Source: Enterovibrio sp. JCM 19048
GTDB lineage: Bacteria; Pseudomonadota; Gammaproteobacteria; Enterobacterales; Vibrionaceae
Length of the DNA: 64,000 nucleotides
NCBI GenBank assembly: GCA_001310415.1
Contig: BAXE01000012.1
Coordinates: 62,001-126,000 of the forward strand
Direction: 5' to 3'
In this document: positions 19,235 to 29,252 of the stretch, in pieces
Numbering within the stretch: the first letter of the stretch is position 1
How the letters are laid out: each line of letters opens with the position of its first letter
Notes under the pieces: generated by a model
What the model was told of the DNA's origin: nothing
What the model saw: the letters and a program-made list of their open reading frames with translations, nothing else
The model's database searches: none
Program-made: the position numbers and the translations under genes

Positions 19235-19270
19235 AAAAATGAGCCACGCAATTGCGTGGCTCATTTATTT
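19235..19270. terminator. Bidirectional terminator
   Basis: Perfect palindrome of 22 bases with arms GAGCCACGCAA/TTGCGTGGCTC (19241-19262), A-rich before and T-rich after. It serves the decarboxylase and the convergent MscS gene. Confidence 0.85.
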
Positions 19271-19281
19271 CTGCATTTTGT

Positions 19282-20625
19282 TCAGCGTTTGTCCGCAGAC
19301 TGTCTGGCGACAAAATCGTTGGGGTTGAGCACCCGCACTTCCCGTTGTGGGAAGGGGATTTCAATACCGTTGTTTTGCAGCGTTTCAAGGATAATCAGCA
19401 GCAAATCGCCGCCGACGCGGTTGCGTCCGTCATCAATGCCTTCCATCCAGAACTCCACAAACATATTGATACCGTTATCACCAAAGCTGTCTATTTCACA
19501 GTCCGGACGCTTTTCCAAAAGCACTTCTTCACCGCTCAGGACCTGTGGGTGATTGCCGACGGCTTCTTTAATCAGCTCAACACATACGCGCACGTTGGTG
19601 CGGTAACCCACCGAAAAATCGACGCGGTAGCGCTGGTGGTCATCTTTCTGTGTCCAGTTGGTAAACGAGGAGGAGATAAAGGTTTCGTTCGGCACCACGA
19701 TGTCTTTGCCGTCGAAGGTTTCCAGCGTGGTCGAACGCATTCGCATTTGGCGCACCATGCCGAGTTTTCCGTCTTCCAGCTCGATAAAGTCGCCCAGTCG
19801 CACGGAGCGGTCAAACAGGATGATCATGCCGGAGATAAAGTTTGAGGCGATGGATTGCAGGCCAAAACCCAGACCGACACCAATTGCACCACCAAACACG
19901 GCAAGGGCGGTCAGGTTGATCCCCACGGTTTTGAGCAGTAGCAAGGCAAAGACGATAAACAGCCCTATTTCGAACAGCTTGGCAATCAGCTCGCGTGTGC
20001 GGACATCAATGTCTTCCTGACGGCGGATGATCACTTGTCCGGTTTTGTTGGTCGCCCTTCCCATCCAAAACAGCAGCAAGCCAAACAGGGTGGTTTTCAG
20101 AATGTTGTACAGCGATATACGGGTATCGTCGAACGAGAACGCAATGCTATCGAGAAACTGTGTGAATTCGTCCAACACGCCAATCAAATGAAGGAACAGC
20201 AGCGGTAAACCCACCCAGCGCAGAAATTTGGCGACGAAAGGTTGTTTTATCGCTGCATGGATAAACTGGCTGAACAGCAACATGGCGTTGAGTGCGTGTG
20301 CCAGTATCAATAGCCACTCGGTGCCGGGGTTGTTCAAGGTGGCCGTGAATTTCAATGCGATCTGCAAAAACAGCAAGGTGAGCAGCGGGAAGATGAGCCG
20401 ACCGCAGTTAAAAGCCAGATTTTTCAGTGGATAGAGTTTGGGATTCTCGGGCGGTTGGCGAAGCAGAGGCACTTTACGCCGAATCCACGAACTCACCAGC
20501 CAGGAAACCATCACGATAAAACCAATCGCCAGCAGTTGCTGATAGGTATCGGCGTCTGAAAACGCGGTTTCCGCGCGTGTCAGCAGGGATTGAATGTGCT
20601 CCTGCCAAGGTTGCAAATTGTTCAT
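19282..20625 (-). CDS. MscS family mechanosensitive channel
   Basis: 447-residue intact protein with about six hydrophobic segments in the first 240 residues. The MscS pore helix and beta domain follow: LTALAVFGGAIGVGLGFGLQSIASNFISGMIILFDRSVRLGDFIEL, then VVPNETFISSSFTNWT. The Gly/Ala-packed AIGVGLGFGLQ helix is diagnostic. It releases osmolytes during hypo-osmotic shock at the inner membrane. ATG 20625 (MNNLQPWQEHIQSLL) is preferred; the in-frame upstream extension to 20682 lacks a ribosome-binding site. The C-terminus is typical of extended MscS-like proteins. Confidence 0.9.
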   Translation of the reverse strand: MNNLQPWQEHIQSLLTRAETAFSDADTYQQLLAIGFIVMVSWLVSSWIRRKVPLLRQPPENPKLYPLKNLAFNCGRLIFPLLTLLFLQIALKFTATLNNPGTEWLLILAHALNAMLLFSQFIHAAIKQPFVAKFLRWVGLPLLFLHLIGVLDEFTQFLDSIAFSFDDTRISLYNILKTTLFGLLLFWMGRATNKTGQVIIRRQEDIDVRTRELIAKLFEIGLFIVFALLLLKTVGINLTALAVFGGAIGVGLGFGLQSIASNFISGMIILFDRSVRLGDFIELEDGKLGMVRQMRMRSTTLETFDGKDIVVPNETFISSSFTNWTQKDDHQRYRVDFSVGYRTNVRVCVELIKEAVGNHPQVLSGEEVLLEKRPDCEIDSFGDNGINMFVEFWMEGIDDGRNRVGGDLLLIILETLQNNGIEIPFPQREVRVLNPNDFVARQSADKR

Positions 20626-20980
20626 AGTTACCTCAATAGTCCCAGCATTCACAGCGCTGGATACGGTGGGCGTTAGCCGCACACTTCGTAAGTAAGTACG
20701 CCGGGCAATTTTTACGTCGTTTCACATGAACCTTTCTGGGTATTTAATGGTAGGCCTGTTATGGGGAATTGGGCATGAGGGTGTATGTTCAGACCCAAGA
20801 GTTAATGTGTGCCAGTGTTGCCAAAACAGGTGTTAAACCGGCACAGCCTGTTGTACAAGGTTGATGGGTATAGTAGCAGAAGTCACTTAACAGTTTGTAA
20901 ATATGGTGGTTGTTCGTGGTTAACCTTTTCTCAATATTGATGGAGATCGCAAGCCTATAGGACAGGGAGAAAGAAGAGAG
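20626..20980. other. Non-coding interval upstream of mscS-like gene
   Basis: About 355 bp with no convincing gene on either strand. It should contain the MscS promoter on the minus strand. Confidence 0.4.
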
Positions 20981-21013
20981 AAAAGGAAACGCCTGCCGGG
21001 ATTGCAGGCGTTA
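20981..21013 (-). terminator. Terminator of DUF1840 gene
   Basis: AACGCCTGC/GCAGGCGTT stem (9 bp, 7-base loop). On the minus strand it is followed by TCCTTTTC, a T-rich tract. Confidence 0.75.
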
Positions 21014-21021
21014 TTCAGCGG

Positions 21022-21354
21022 CTACAGGAATGAGCTACCTGTTGCGTCTTGCCACATGACATCGCAGCCTTCTTTTTCAGCGGCTGTGAGCAAGTCGATG
21101 AGGGGAAGAGCACGGTCGCCGATGCTGACCGGGGTATCCTGAAAATCTTCATCCTCGTCCTGGGGCTCTTCGTGGTGCGTAAATTTTTCTTTCGCCAGCG
21201 CATCTTTCAACGATGCCAGCGCATGTGAAACATCTTCTGCCAGAATGGCACCCGGCACGGTGTCGCTGTGACCCATCATTTTGAGCATTTGTTTGCCTAC
21301 TTCCCCAAACATGGTGATGTCCGAGAACGCTTTGCAACTAAATCTAATCAGCAT
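21022..21354 (-). CDS. DUF1840 domain-containing protein
   Basis: 110-residue small cytosolic protein. MLIRFSCKAFSDITMFGEVGKQMLKMMGHSDTVPGAI at the N-terminus and RALPLIDLLTAAEKEGCDVMW at the C-terminus are the two conserved blocks of DUF1840, joined by an acidic linker (EEPQDEDEDFQD). The function of the family is unknown. Monocistronic, with its own terminator at 20981-21013. Confidence 0.85.
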   Translation of the reverse strand: MLIRFSCKAFSDITMFGEVGKQMLKMMGHSDTVPGAILAEDVSHALASLKDALAKEKFTHHEEPQDEDEDFQDTPVSIGDRALPLIDLLTAAEKEGCDVMWQDATGSSFL

Positions 21355-21562
21355 ATCGGTGTCCCTGTGTTTTTTCTTAGATGTTGATCCCCTTACATTA
21401 ACCCATTGAAGATAGTGGTGTTATCTCGTTTTTGAGGATTTTGGAAGGGTTAGGATTTACAACGGGTATTATTTCCCGGCTAACCTGAACTCGGGCATCT
21501 TCGGGTTTTTTGTGTATACAGAGTATGGGTGAGCGGAGACGCTATCGCCAACCGGCGCAGGG

Positions 21563-21593
21563 AAAAGAAAAGGCTCCTTTGGGAGAGGAGCCT
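21563..21593 (-). terminator. Terminator of asnA
   Basis: AGGCTCCT/AGGAGCCT stem with a 7-base loop, followed on the minus strand by TTTTCTTTTCC. A second plus-strand hairpin (ACCTGAA/TTCGGGT then T6) lies at 21484-21514 with no gene to serve. Confidence 0.8.
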
Positions 21594-21627
21594 GTACGGA
21601 AATCACCGGCGTGATAGTACCGACTGA

Positions 21628-22635
21628 TTACAGTAGAACAATCTGGTTGCGGGTACATTCATCAATCATTTCATCCGGCCAGATGGATGACTGCACTTCA
21701 CCGATGTGTGCTTTTTGCAGGAAGAACATGCAAATGCGCGACTGGCCGATACCGCCACCTATGGTGTACGGCAGGGATTTGTTGAGTACGCTGCGGTGGA
21801 ATGGCAAGGTGGCACGATCTTCACACCCGGCGATGTTCAACTGGGCTTGCAGGCTCTCTTCGCAGACACGGATGCCCATAGAGGAAAGCTCCAGTGCACT
21901 GTCTAATACCGGGTTCCAGAACAGCAAGTCACCATTCAGGTTCCAGTCGTCGTAGTCCGGCGCGCGGCCATCGTGGCGCTCACCGTTAGACAGCACATGG
22001 CCGATGTTTTGGATAAACACGGCGCCATATTCCTTACAAATCGCGTTCTCGCGCTCTTTAGCGGTGAGATCCGGATACTTCTGCAGCAGGGCTTCAGAGG
22101 TAATAAAGGTGACTTTTTCCGGCAGGCGTTTTTTCAGAACCGGATATTCCTGATAGATATAGTTTTCGGTCTTCAGGAAGGCGTTGTAGATCTTTTCGAC
22201 GGTAGCGTGCAGGTAATCTTCACTGCGCATTGACTTGTCGAGCACCTTTTCCCAGTCCCACTGGTCGACATAGATGGAGTGGATGTTGTCCAGCTCCTCA
22301 TCGCGGCGAATCGCATTCATGTCGGTGTAGAGGCCTTCATCGGTCTCAAAACCATAGCGGCCTAGCGCCATACGCTTCCACTTCGCCAAAGAGTGAACCA
22401 CTTCAACCTGTGCGCCGTTGTCATCGGCCAGGTCAAAACTGACAGGGCGTTCGGTGCCATTCAGGTTGTCGTTGAGGCCAGTTTCCGGCTTAACAAACAG
22501 CGGCGCTGAAACGCGGGTTAGGTACAACTCATACGCCAGTGCGTATTCGAAATAGTCTTTAAGCTTTTTGATCGCGACTTCAGTATCGCGTAGGCCAAGC
22601 AGTGGCTGGTAATCTGCGGGAATGGTCAGTTGCAT
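21628..22635 (-). CDS. asnA: Aspartate-ammonia ligase (asparagine synthetase A)
   Basis: 335-residue AsnA, intact and near the 330 residues of E. coli. It makes asparagine from aspartate, ammonia and ATP. Class II synthetase-like motifs seen: VSAPLFVKPETGLNDNLNG, VVHSLAKWKRMAL, GLYTDMNAIRRDE, YVDQWDWEKV and GGGIGQSRICMFFLQKAHIGEVQ near the end. ATG 22635 has AAAAGGATTTACC upstream. Monocistronic with its own terminator. No asnC regulator is present in the window. Confidence 0.97.
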   Translation of the reverse strand: MQLTIPADYQPLLGLRDTEVAIKKLKDYFEYALAYELYLTRVSAPLFVKPETGLNDNLNGTERPVSFDLADDNGAQVEVVHSLAKWKRMALGRYGFETDEGLYTDMNAIRRDEELDNIHSIYVDQWDWEKVLDKSMRSEDYLHATVEKIYNAFLKTENYIYQEYPVLKKRLPEKVTFITSEALLQKYPDLTAKERENAICKEYGAVFIQNIGHVLSNGERHDGRAPDYDDWNLNGDLLFWNPVLDSALELSSMGIRVCEESLQAQLNIAGCEDRATLPFHRSVLNKSLPYTIGGGIGQSRICMFFLQKAHIGEVQSSIWPDEMIDECTRNQIVLL

Positions 22636-22970
22636 GGTAAATCCTTTTATTTTTCTTTCCTGCCAATACCTTACGCGACCACAGCAAGAGCGTCCAGTCT
22701 CCCCTTGGTGTTATTTTACGAATAAAAAAGGTCGCGCGATCGATGGCTGCTTTTCGACGATGGCTGTAGATGGAGAAAAGCTGTACACAGAGTGTGCTTT
22801 TCCGGGCATCTCTCGGGCTCAGGTTCCTTTGGAATAAAACTACGATTTACTTAACTCACTGAGATAGCAACGTTAATTTAAAAATCTTCATGTGCAACTT
22901 GTGGCAAAGTTGAGCTTTGTAACTAAGCTTTAAGGTATCAATAAAATACGTTTTTCTGGGATCGCTGCTA
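22636..22970. other. Intergenic region between divergent asnA and HD-GYP genes
   Basis: 335 bp without a gene; must carry the two divergent promoters. CGCGACC (22675) and GGTCGCG (22731) form a distant inverted pair of unknown meaning. Confidence 0.4.
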
Positions 22971-24235
22971 ATGTCTGCCACGGTTACTGCTCTCGATATC
23001 ACTTCATTGGAAGTGGATATGCGCCACACGCTGTTGTTGTTTGCCAAAGCACTCGATTACGTCGGTGTTGATGACTGCCATCATGGACACCGGGTGGCCT
23101 ACATTAGCGCCTGTTGTGCTGAAAGGTTGGGTTGGAGTGCGGAGAAGATCCAGAAGAGCTTTTTCGCCGGCCTAATCCATGACTGCGGGGTGTCTAAAAC
23201 CCGTGAGCATTTGGACTTGCTGGCGGAAATGGCGCCGGAAACGGCGCAAGCGCATTGCGAGCGTGGTTACACCGCGTTAATGCAGTGCTCAATTTTGAAT
23301 GGTTTCAGTGACATTGTGCGTTGTCACCACACCCACTGGGACAAACTCGTGTCAATGAACGTTGATGAGGAAGACCGTGATGTGGCGGCATTGGTGTTTC
23401 TGGCTGACCGTGTCGATTTCCTGCGGGCGGGTTGTATTGCCGACCACCAGGAAGATCTGGTGACTCTGCATAAGGTATCGATCAGTGACAGCATCAAGGC
23501 CAAATCTGGCACCTTGTTCTGTCCTGAAATGGTTGAAGCCATGTGCGGGATAATCGAAACCGATGGTTTTTGGTTCAAGATGGAAGTTGAGCACATCGAG
23601 TCAATGGCACTCACTTTCGATGCCGACGAATGGTACAACCAAATGTTGTCCGTTGAACAAATCACGGAAGTGGCGACTTTCCTTGCCAAAATCGTGGATG
23701 CGAAAAGTCCCTTTACCTACGAGCATTCCATTCGGGTGGCTCAGCTGGCGCACTACCTTGGCGGCAAGATGCATCTGCCAGCCAGACCCGTGATCTGCTT
23801 TATGTGGCAGGACTGGTGCACGATATTGGCAAACTCAGAACCCCGGATGAACTGTTGAATAAGCCAGCTGCATTGACGCCGGAAGAATATACCCACATAA
23901 AGCGCCACACCATTGATACGGAACTGGCGTTGGGCAGAGTTTTCCCTAACTCCAAAATCTGCGAATGGGCTGCTAATCACCATGAATTTATTGATGGCTC
24001 AGGCTACCCCTACCAGAAGAAAGGTGACCTTCTGGATGTTCCTTCCCGCATTATTACGTTCTGCGATGTTTTCCAGGCCCTGTCACAAGACAGACCCTAC
24101 CGTGGTCGCATGACCATGGAAGAGAAAATGGAAATCATCTCCAAAATGGTGACACAGAGAAAATTGGATAAAGAAGTGTTCCGCCATGCCATTGAGCATC
24201 TGGATGAGTTTGATGAGATTGCCTGTGGGGAATAA
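22971..24235 (+). CDS. HD-GYP domain cyclic-di-GMP phosphodiesterase (one frameshift)
   Basis: About 421 residues with two HD-type domains. The N-terminal one (residues ~20-190) has HHGHRVAYIS, GLIHDCGVSK and RCHHTHWD. The C-terminal HD-GYP domain has HSIRVAQLAHYLG, AGLVHDIGKLRTPDELLNKPAALTPEEY, HH-EF-DGSGYP and ITFCDVFQALSQDRPYR. The metal-ligand HD and GYP motifs are intact, so it should hydrolyse c-di-GMP. The frame breaks in the CCC run near 23787; a fourth C gives PARPRDLLYVAGLVHDIGK. No sensor or membrane segment is seen. Confidence 0.85.
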
Positions 24236-24261
24236 GTCACATCGCTGATGGAACACCTGAG

Positions 24262-24294
24262 CAGCCACGTCAAAATGATGTGGCTGTTTGTTTA
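24262..24294 (+). terminator. Terminator of HD-GYP gene
   Basis: CAGCCACGTCA/TGATGTGGCTG stem (one G-U pair, 3-base loop) followed by TTTGTTT, 26 bp after the stop codon. Confidence 0.75.
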
Positions 24295-24442
24295 GGTATC
24301 AACCCATTATTCATTTCCTTAACCTTGTCATGCCTTTCCGTGAGCTATTGTGCAACTTGAGGTAGTTTCGGCAAAACAGCGAATGTATAATCGCCGGCTA
24401 TTCACGCTGTTCCCACCGAATAGCGGCAAACGATGAGCAATG

Positions 24443-25861
24443 ATGATGACTGTCGAAACCTACACGCCAAATAAAACAACGACGTTAGAGACGGCGAAAA
24501 AGACCATCGCGGAACAGAATGAAAACCGCGAAAACGCTGCCACTGTGGGTGGTAACAAAATCGGCTTCGTATCTTTGGGCTGCCCAAAGAACCTTGTAGA
24601 CTCCGAGCGCATTCTTACCCAACTTCGTACCGAAGGGTACGAGATTGTGAATTCTTACCACGACTCAGATGTTGTCATCGTCAACACCTGTGGTTTTATT
24701 GACAGTGCGGTTCAGGAATCTCTGGACACCATTGGTGAAGCGCTGAAAGAAAACGGCAAAGTGATCGTGACAGGCTGTTTGGGCGCACGCGAAGATGAAA
24801 TCCGCGAAGTGCACCCAGGTGTTCTGGGTATCACTGGCCCACACGCATACGAGAACGTGCTTGAGCATGTTCATCAGTTCGCGCCAAAACCACAGCACAA
24901 CCCGTTTACCAGTCTGGTACCGGATCACGGCGTAAAACTGACGCCAAAACACTACGCATACCTGAAGATATCGGAAGGCTGTAACCACCGTTGTACTTTC
25001 TGCATCATCCCGTCAATGCGTGGCGATTTGGTGAGCCGCCCTGTGGGTGAAGTGCTGAGCGAAGCAGAACGCCTGAAAAATGCAGGCGTGAAAGAATTGC
25101 TGGTGATCAGCCAGGACACCAGCGCTTACGGTGTAGACACCAAGCACAGCACAGGATTTGCCAATGGTATGCCGGTTCGTCAGAACCTGACAGCGCTGAG
25201 CAGCGAGCTGGGTAAAATGGGCATTTGGGTGCGCCTGCACTACGTTTACCCATACCCACATGTTGATGACGTGATCCCACTGATGGCGGAAGGCAAAATC
25301 CTGCCTTACCTGGACATTCCATTCCAGCATGCGAGCCCTCGCGTACTGAAGGCGATGAAGCGTCCGGGCAAAGCTGAGCGCACCCTTGAGCAAATTAAGA
25401 AATGGCGCGAGATGTGTCCTGAGCTGGTAATTCGCTCCACCTTCATTGTGGGCTTCCCGGGTGAAACCGAAGAAGATTTCCAAATCCTGCTGGATTGGCT
25501 GAAAGAAGCGCAGTTGGATCGCGTGGGCTGCTTCAAGTACTCACCGGTGGAAGGCGCAGCAGCGAATGAAATTGAAGACCAAATTTCAGAAGATGTGAAG
25601 CAGGATCGTTACGACCGCTTTATGCAGCTTCAACAGGAAATCAGCGCAGCGAAACTGCAAAAACGTATCGGCACCACCATGAAAGTGCTGATCGATGAAG
25701 TGGACGAAGAAGGCGCAATTGGCCGTACCTACGCGGACGCGCCGGAAATCGACGGCGTGGTTTACCTGAACGAAGAATTCAACGTGAAAGCGGGTGATAT
25801 CGTAGATGTTGCGATTGAACACGCTGACGAATACGACCTTTGGGGTGCTGTGGTTCGTTAA
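24443..25861 (+). CDS. rimO: Ribosomal protein S12 methylthiotransferase
   Basis: About 472 residues. RimO adds a methylthio group to Asp89 of ribosomal protein S12, a radical-SAM reaction. The UPF0004 domain ([20 protein letters not shown]...[14 protein letters not shown]...[12 protein letters not shown]) supplies three cluster cysteines. The radical-SAM triad CNHRCTFC is in [21 protein letters not shown]-terminal TRAM domain ends [11 protein letters not shown]. The N-terminus has ~30 extra residues relative to E. coli, as in Vibrio. Several ATGs are stacked at 24440-24450, so the exact start is uncertain. Intact. Confidence 0.96.
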   Translation: MMTVETYTPNKTTTLETAKKTIAEQNENRENAATVGGNKIGFVSLGCPKNLVDSERILTQLRTEGYEIVNSYHDSDVVIVNTCGFIDSAVQESLDTIGEALKENGKVIVTGCLGAREDEIREVHPGVLGITGPHAYENVLEHVHQFAPKPQHNPFTSLVPDHGVKLTPKHYAYLKISEGCNHRCTFCIIPSMRGDLVSRPVGEVLSEAERLKNAGVKELLVISQDTSAYGVDTKHSTGFANGMPVRQNLTALSSELGKMGIWVRLHYVYPYPHVDDVIPLMAEGKILPYLDIPFQHASPRVLKAMKRPGKAERTLEQIKKWREMCPELVIRSTFIVGFPGETEEDFQILLDWLKEAQLDRVGCFKYSPVEGAAANEIEDQISEDVKQDRYDRFMQLQQEISAAKLQKRIGTTMKVLIDEVDEEGAIGRTYADAPEIDGVVYLNEEFNVKAGDIVDVAIEHADEYDLWGAVVR

Positions 25862-25886
25862 TTTCAACGGGACTGACATCGTTATC

Positions 25887-25915
25887 GAAAAGGGCTGGTG
25901 AACAGCCCTTTTTAT
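25887..25915. terminator. Terminator after rimO
   Basis: AAAAGGGCTG/CAGCCCTTTT stem with a GTGAA loop. A-rich before and T-rich after, so it can act for rimO and the convergent DUF1127 gene. Confidence 0.85.
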
Positions 25916-25943
25916 TGCCTGCCATTTTTGTTTTCACACTCCG

Positions 25944-26237
25944 TCAGCGGCGTGTACCGGCTAGCCAGCCTACCTGTTGCCGTGGTCGGTTCGAGTAGAA
26001 CTGGATCTGCCTTGTTTCCTCTGGGTTGAAGCCCAAATCTTTCAGGATATATTCCGGATAGTCTGCCAACTGTCGGTAGAGCTTCTGTTGCGCTTTGTGC
26101 AGACGATACGCTTTGTAATGCTCAATAAACCCTTCCACCGCCTTCCAAATCATCCGGCTTAGGGCGAAATGTGTTTCCCGGCTCTGTTCGTATGGTGCGA
26201 CCAGCAATGTATGTGGGTTATCTTTTCGCATTGTCAT
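25944..26237 (-). CDS. DUF1127 domain-containing protein
   Basis: 97-residue basic protein. The C-terminal KLYRQLADYPEYILKDLGFNPEE matches the DUF1127 (YjiS-like) block 'LxxLsdyeLkDIGl'. The N-terminal half (ALSRMIWKAVEGFIEHYKAYRLHKAQQ) is an amphipathic helix. Some DUF1127 proteins bind RNA or act in phosphate and carbon responses in alphaproteobacteria; nothing specific can be said here. Intact. Confidence 0.8.
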   Translation of the reverse strand: MTMRKDNPHTLLVAPYEQSRETHFALSRMIWKAVEGFIEHYKAYRLHKAQQKLYRQLADYPEYILKDLGFNPEETRQIQFYSNRPRQQVGWLAGTRR

Positions 26238-26353
26238 GCCTCCTGATTACCTTGGTAACGATCAAGTTTTGCTTAATCTTTACTCAATCATGTTCTAGGC
26301 TTTGCTATGCGACAAACGAGGTTTTACGACGGATGGGTTAGAAAATCTAAGTT

Positions 26354-27275
26354 ATGGAAGGATCATTTCCCCCACTGAATGCGTTGCGGGCATTCGAGAG
26401 TACGGCTCGGCATCTGAGTATCAAAAAGGCGGCGGAAGAGCTGCATGTAACCCCGGCGGCGGTCAGCCAGCAAATAAAAACGCTGGAAAGTTTCCTTGAG
26501 ATCGAATTGCTTGAGCGAAAGGTCAGGGCAATTGCGCTGACGGACGCAGGCGAACAGCTGTTCCCATTTATGGAAGAGGGATTTGCCAAACTGGAAGAAG
26601 GGATTAACCAACTACGGCGGCAACGTCACAGCAATGAGTTGGTGGTCAGTGTTTCACCGACGTTTGCGGCGAAATGGTTGTTGCCAAGGCTGGGACGTTT
26701 TTATCAGCAGTTTCCGGAATACCGGTTGCGTGTGGATGCGTGCGAGTCTTTGGTGAATTTCCGTCATGATGGCGTTGATGTGGCGCTGCGCTACGGCGGC
26801 GGGAACTACGCCAATCTGTACAGCGAAATATTGCTACCAGAAGTTGTTGTTCCGGTATGCAGTCCTGCGCTTTTGCAAGGCAAAAACCCGATACGCACAC
26901 CTTCAGATTTGCGCCACCATATGTTGCTCCAGTCAGACTGGCAGACAAGCCAACCGCAGGCCCCGTGTTGGGGAATGTGGCTGCGTGCCGCAGGCGTTGA
27001 AGATATCGACAGCACCCTCGGCCACCAGTTTTCCAGTGAAGCGCTGGCAATGCAGGCGGCCATTGAAGGGCAGGGAGTCGCGTTAACATCCACAGCCTTG
27101 GCCGATCTGGATGTTGAGGCGGGGCGGTTAGTGTTTCCCTTTGGACATAAGCACAATCAGAAAGTGGCATTTGGGTATTTCTTTGTCTGCTGAATCGCAT
27201 TTGCGGGTAAAAAAGGTTCAAGCATTCAAGCGCTGGATAACGGCTGAGTTAAGTGAATCCGAAACCAGTGGGTAA
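26354..27275 (+). CDS. GcvA-like LysR family regulator (one frameshift near the end)
   Basis: LysR regulator of the GcvA/AmpR group. It starts MEGSFPPLNALRAFESTARHLSIKKAAEELHVTPAAVSQQIKTLE and has VSPTFAAKWLLPRL and DVALRYGGGNY in the effector domain. As written it stops early at 27193 (YFFVC). The remaining family-like tail, AESHLRVKKVQAFKRWITAEL, is in another frame ending at 27275. The change near 27175-27190 requires one inserted base or two lost bases, unlike the single-base losses elsewhere. It could regulate neighbouring transport or amino-acid genes; no divergent partner is seen. Confidence 0.82.
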
Positions 27276-27933
27276 TCATTGATGCGTGGTACCACTTCTG
27301 GCAACGCTGGGTATTATCCATTTATCTCTAGCAGTATTTTTAATACCAGCGTTGGCTTGTTTAAAATGGTCTTGTTAGGGGTTAGGTTCATTTTTCTGGA
27401 TATAAAACCTCAATAAGTCACCAGATTGATATTTCTGTTAATATATTTTCAAATAGGAACCAAGCTCTCATTGTTGTGTAAATTACCCCCTTGTAAATCA
27501 AGTTATTTGATGTCGAATTTGATCAAGGTTTGATGTGTGTCAGGTGATGTATCAAGTTTGATACGAAAATTTACGGGTCATTATATAAGCGATGTTTCAT
27601 GTAAAGCTCGGTTAATATTAAAAATGTTGCATATAAAATAAATATTCTTATAAATCAGTATTATAACAGCATCTCGGCATGTGTTTCTTATTTGTGTGAC
27701 ATTAATAATGTAATGTGTATGGATTAAATCTAATGGGTATTCTATTAATATTATTTGTAATTACTGAATCTTAATGGAATTGAACTAAAGCTTTCAGTTT
27801 TACGAGGTGTTTATTCATTAGAGTTAGCTAATTTATGCAACGTGTATCAGTATAGGCATGGATTATAAATGTCGCTGATTGTTGCTTGTTGTCTTTGCTA
27901 GGGATCTATCTACATTCAATAGGAAAAGTGTTA
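27276..27933. other. AT-rich non-coding region upstream of the EAL gene
   Basis: 658 bp, clearly more AT-rich than its neighbours, with no plausible gene. It contains three TTTGAT(G/C) repeats starting at 27506, 27518 and 27529 (11-12 bp apart) and the palindrome GTATCAA-GT-TTGATAC at 27549-27564. These look like a regulatory cluster, about 370-430 bp before the EAL start, and could bind a nucleoid or biofilm-type regulator. Confidence 0.55.
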
Positions 27934-29148
27934 ATGAATGGCGTTAATAAAACTAAAAATATCGCTGTCGTTGATAATTCTGTATCTGTTTTAATGCTTA
28001 TCAAACAAATGATGTCTAGGTTGGGATACGAAAATGTCACCTGCTTTTCATGTCCCCAGGAAGCATTGAAGGAAATCAATTACGATATTTCTAGGTTTGA
28101 TGCAGTGTTTACCAATTTGGGCATGCCGGATATTGACGGTATGTGTGTGATCCGTGAACTGGGGAAAATGAGTTATCGCGGTGCGGTTTGCATTATTTCA
28201 GATCTTGAAAACCGGGTAACTGAATTGGCGGCAGAAATTGCCAAGCTCCAGTGGATCTACCTTTTGGGCAGCATTGCCAAACCCATTACCCTTGAAGCCT
28301 TGGGAGATATACTCACCAAACTCCATAAAATTGAAGACAAAATCGAATGCCAGACGTCAGCACTGTCACGCGACGCCTTGATGCGTTGCATTATTAACGA
28401 TCAGGTACTGCCTTACTATCAGCCCAAGGTGAATCTCATTAGCCGGCGGGTTGAAAGTGTGGAGGTGTTGGCGCGGATTGACGATGGCGTCCGGCCTGTT
28501 ATTTATCCCAGTTGTTTTATCCCTACGGCGATCAAATATGACCTCGTCGACCTTATCACCACAGCGATTGCCGAAAAAACGGCATCGGATATGGAAAAGT
28601 TGTCGGAGATTTTCAGCGAAGACGTTGAGGTCAGCATTAACCTTTCCGCCAAGCAGCTGGACGACTTGAATGTACCACAACGCCTTGAAGGGCTATTTCG
28701 CAACAAGAAAGTGCAGCGTTCGCGAATTACCGTTGAAATTACCGAAGAATCGTCGCTGAGTTCGCCAGAGCAGTTGGAGTCACTTAACCGTTTCAGGATG
28801 CAGGGTTTTGGTGTCTCCCTCGATGACTTCGGTACAGGCTTTGCCAATTTCCAGCACTTGAGGTACTTACCCTTTACGGAAGTGAAAGTGGATCGATCCC
28901 TTGTCAGTAAAATCCATGCTGATCACTTCAGTCAGGCCATATTGAGGTCACTGGTGGATTTCTCTGCAGAGACCGGATGCCGTGTTGTTGCTGAAGGGGT
29001 GGAGCTGGAAGAGGAGTTTGAATATCTGGCCACCCATTACCCTTCTATCTATGCACAGGGGTATTTTATCTGTCAGCCAAAACACATTGGGGAACTCAAA
29101 AGCTGGTATCAGCAGTGGAAGATGAAAAATACCGTGGTTGCCTTCTGA
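27934..29148 (+). CDS. Pseudoreceiver-EAL protein, probable c-di-GMP phosphodiesterase
   Basis: 404 residues. An N-terminal CheY-like domain (residues ~5-125) carries VFTNLGMPDIDG, where Asn replaces the phospho-accepting Asp. The acidic pair is VVDN rather than DD; the Lys of IAKP is kept, so phosphorylation is unlikely. The EAL domain (residues ~150-395) keeps the residues needed for Mg2+ and hydrolysis: EVL (EAL), INLSAKQ (Asn), VEITEES (Glu), LDDFGTGFANF, EVKVDRS (Lys), VAEGVE and QGYFICQP. It should cut c-di-GMP to pGpG. ATG 27934 follows AGGAAAAG. Intact. Confidence 0.88.
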   Translation: MNGVNKTKNIAVVDNSVSVLMLIKQMMSRLGYENVTCFSCPQEALKEINYDISRFDAVFTNLGMPDIDGMCVIRELGKMSYRGAVCIISDLENRVTELAAEIAKLQWIYLLGSIAKPITLEALGDILTKLHKIEDKIECQTSALSRDALMRCIINDQVLPYYQPKVNLISRRVESVEVLARIDDGVRPVIYPSCFIPTAIKYDLVDLITTAIAEKTASDMEKLSEIFSEDVEVSINLSAKQLDDLNVPQRLEGLFRNKKVQRSRITVEITEESSLSSPEQLESLNRFRMQGFGVSLDDFGTGFANFQHLRYLPFTEVKVDRSLVSKIHADHFSQAILRSLVDFSAETGCRVVAEGVELEEEFEYLATHYPSIYAQGYFICQPKHIGELKSWYQQWKMKNTVVAF

Positions 29149-29202
29149 GAATAGATACGACAGCGGCGGTGGAAGGCGCGATTGAGGTTTCCTTTGTAAA
29201 CA

Positions 29203-29232
29203 AAAACGGCTCATGACGAGCCGTTTTTTATT
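29203..29232. terminator. Bidirectional terminator
   Basis: AAAAACGGCTC/GAGCCGTTTTTT stem with ATGAC loop between the EAL gene and the convergent RTX gene. Confidence 0.88.
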
Positions 29233-29252
29233 ATGCAGGAGAGGTTTCCCTG

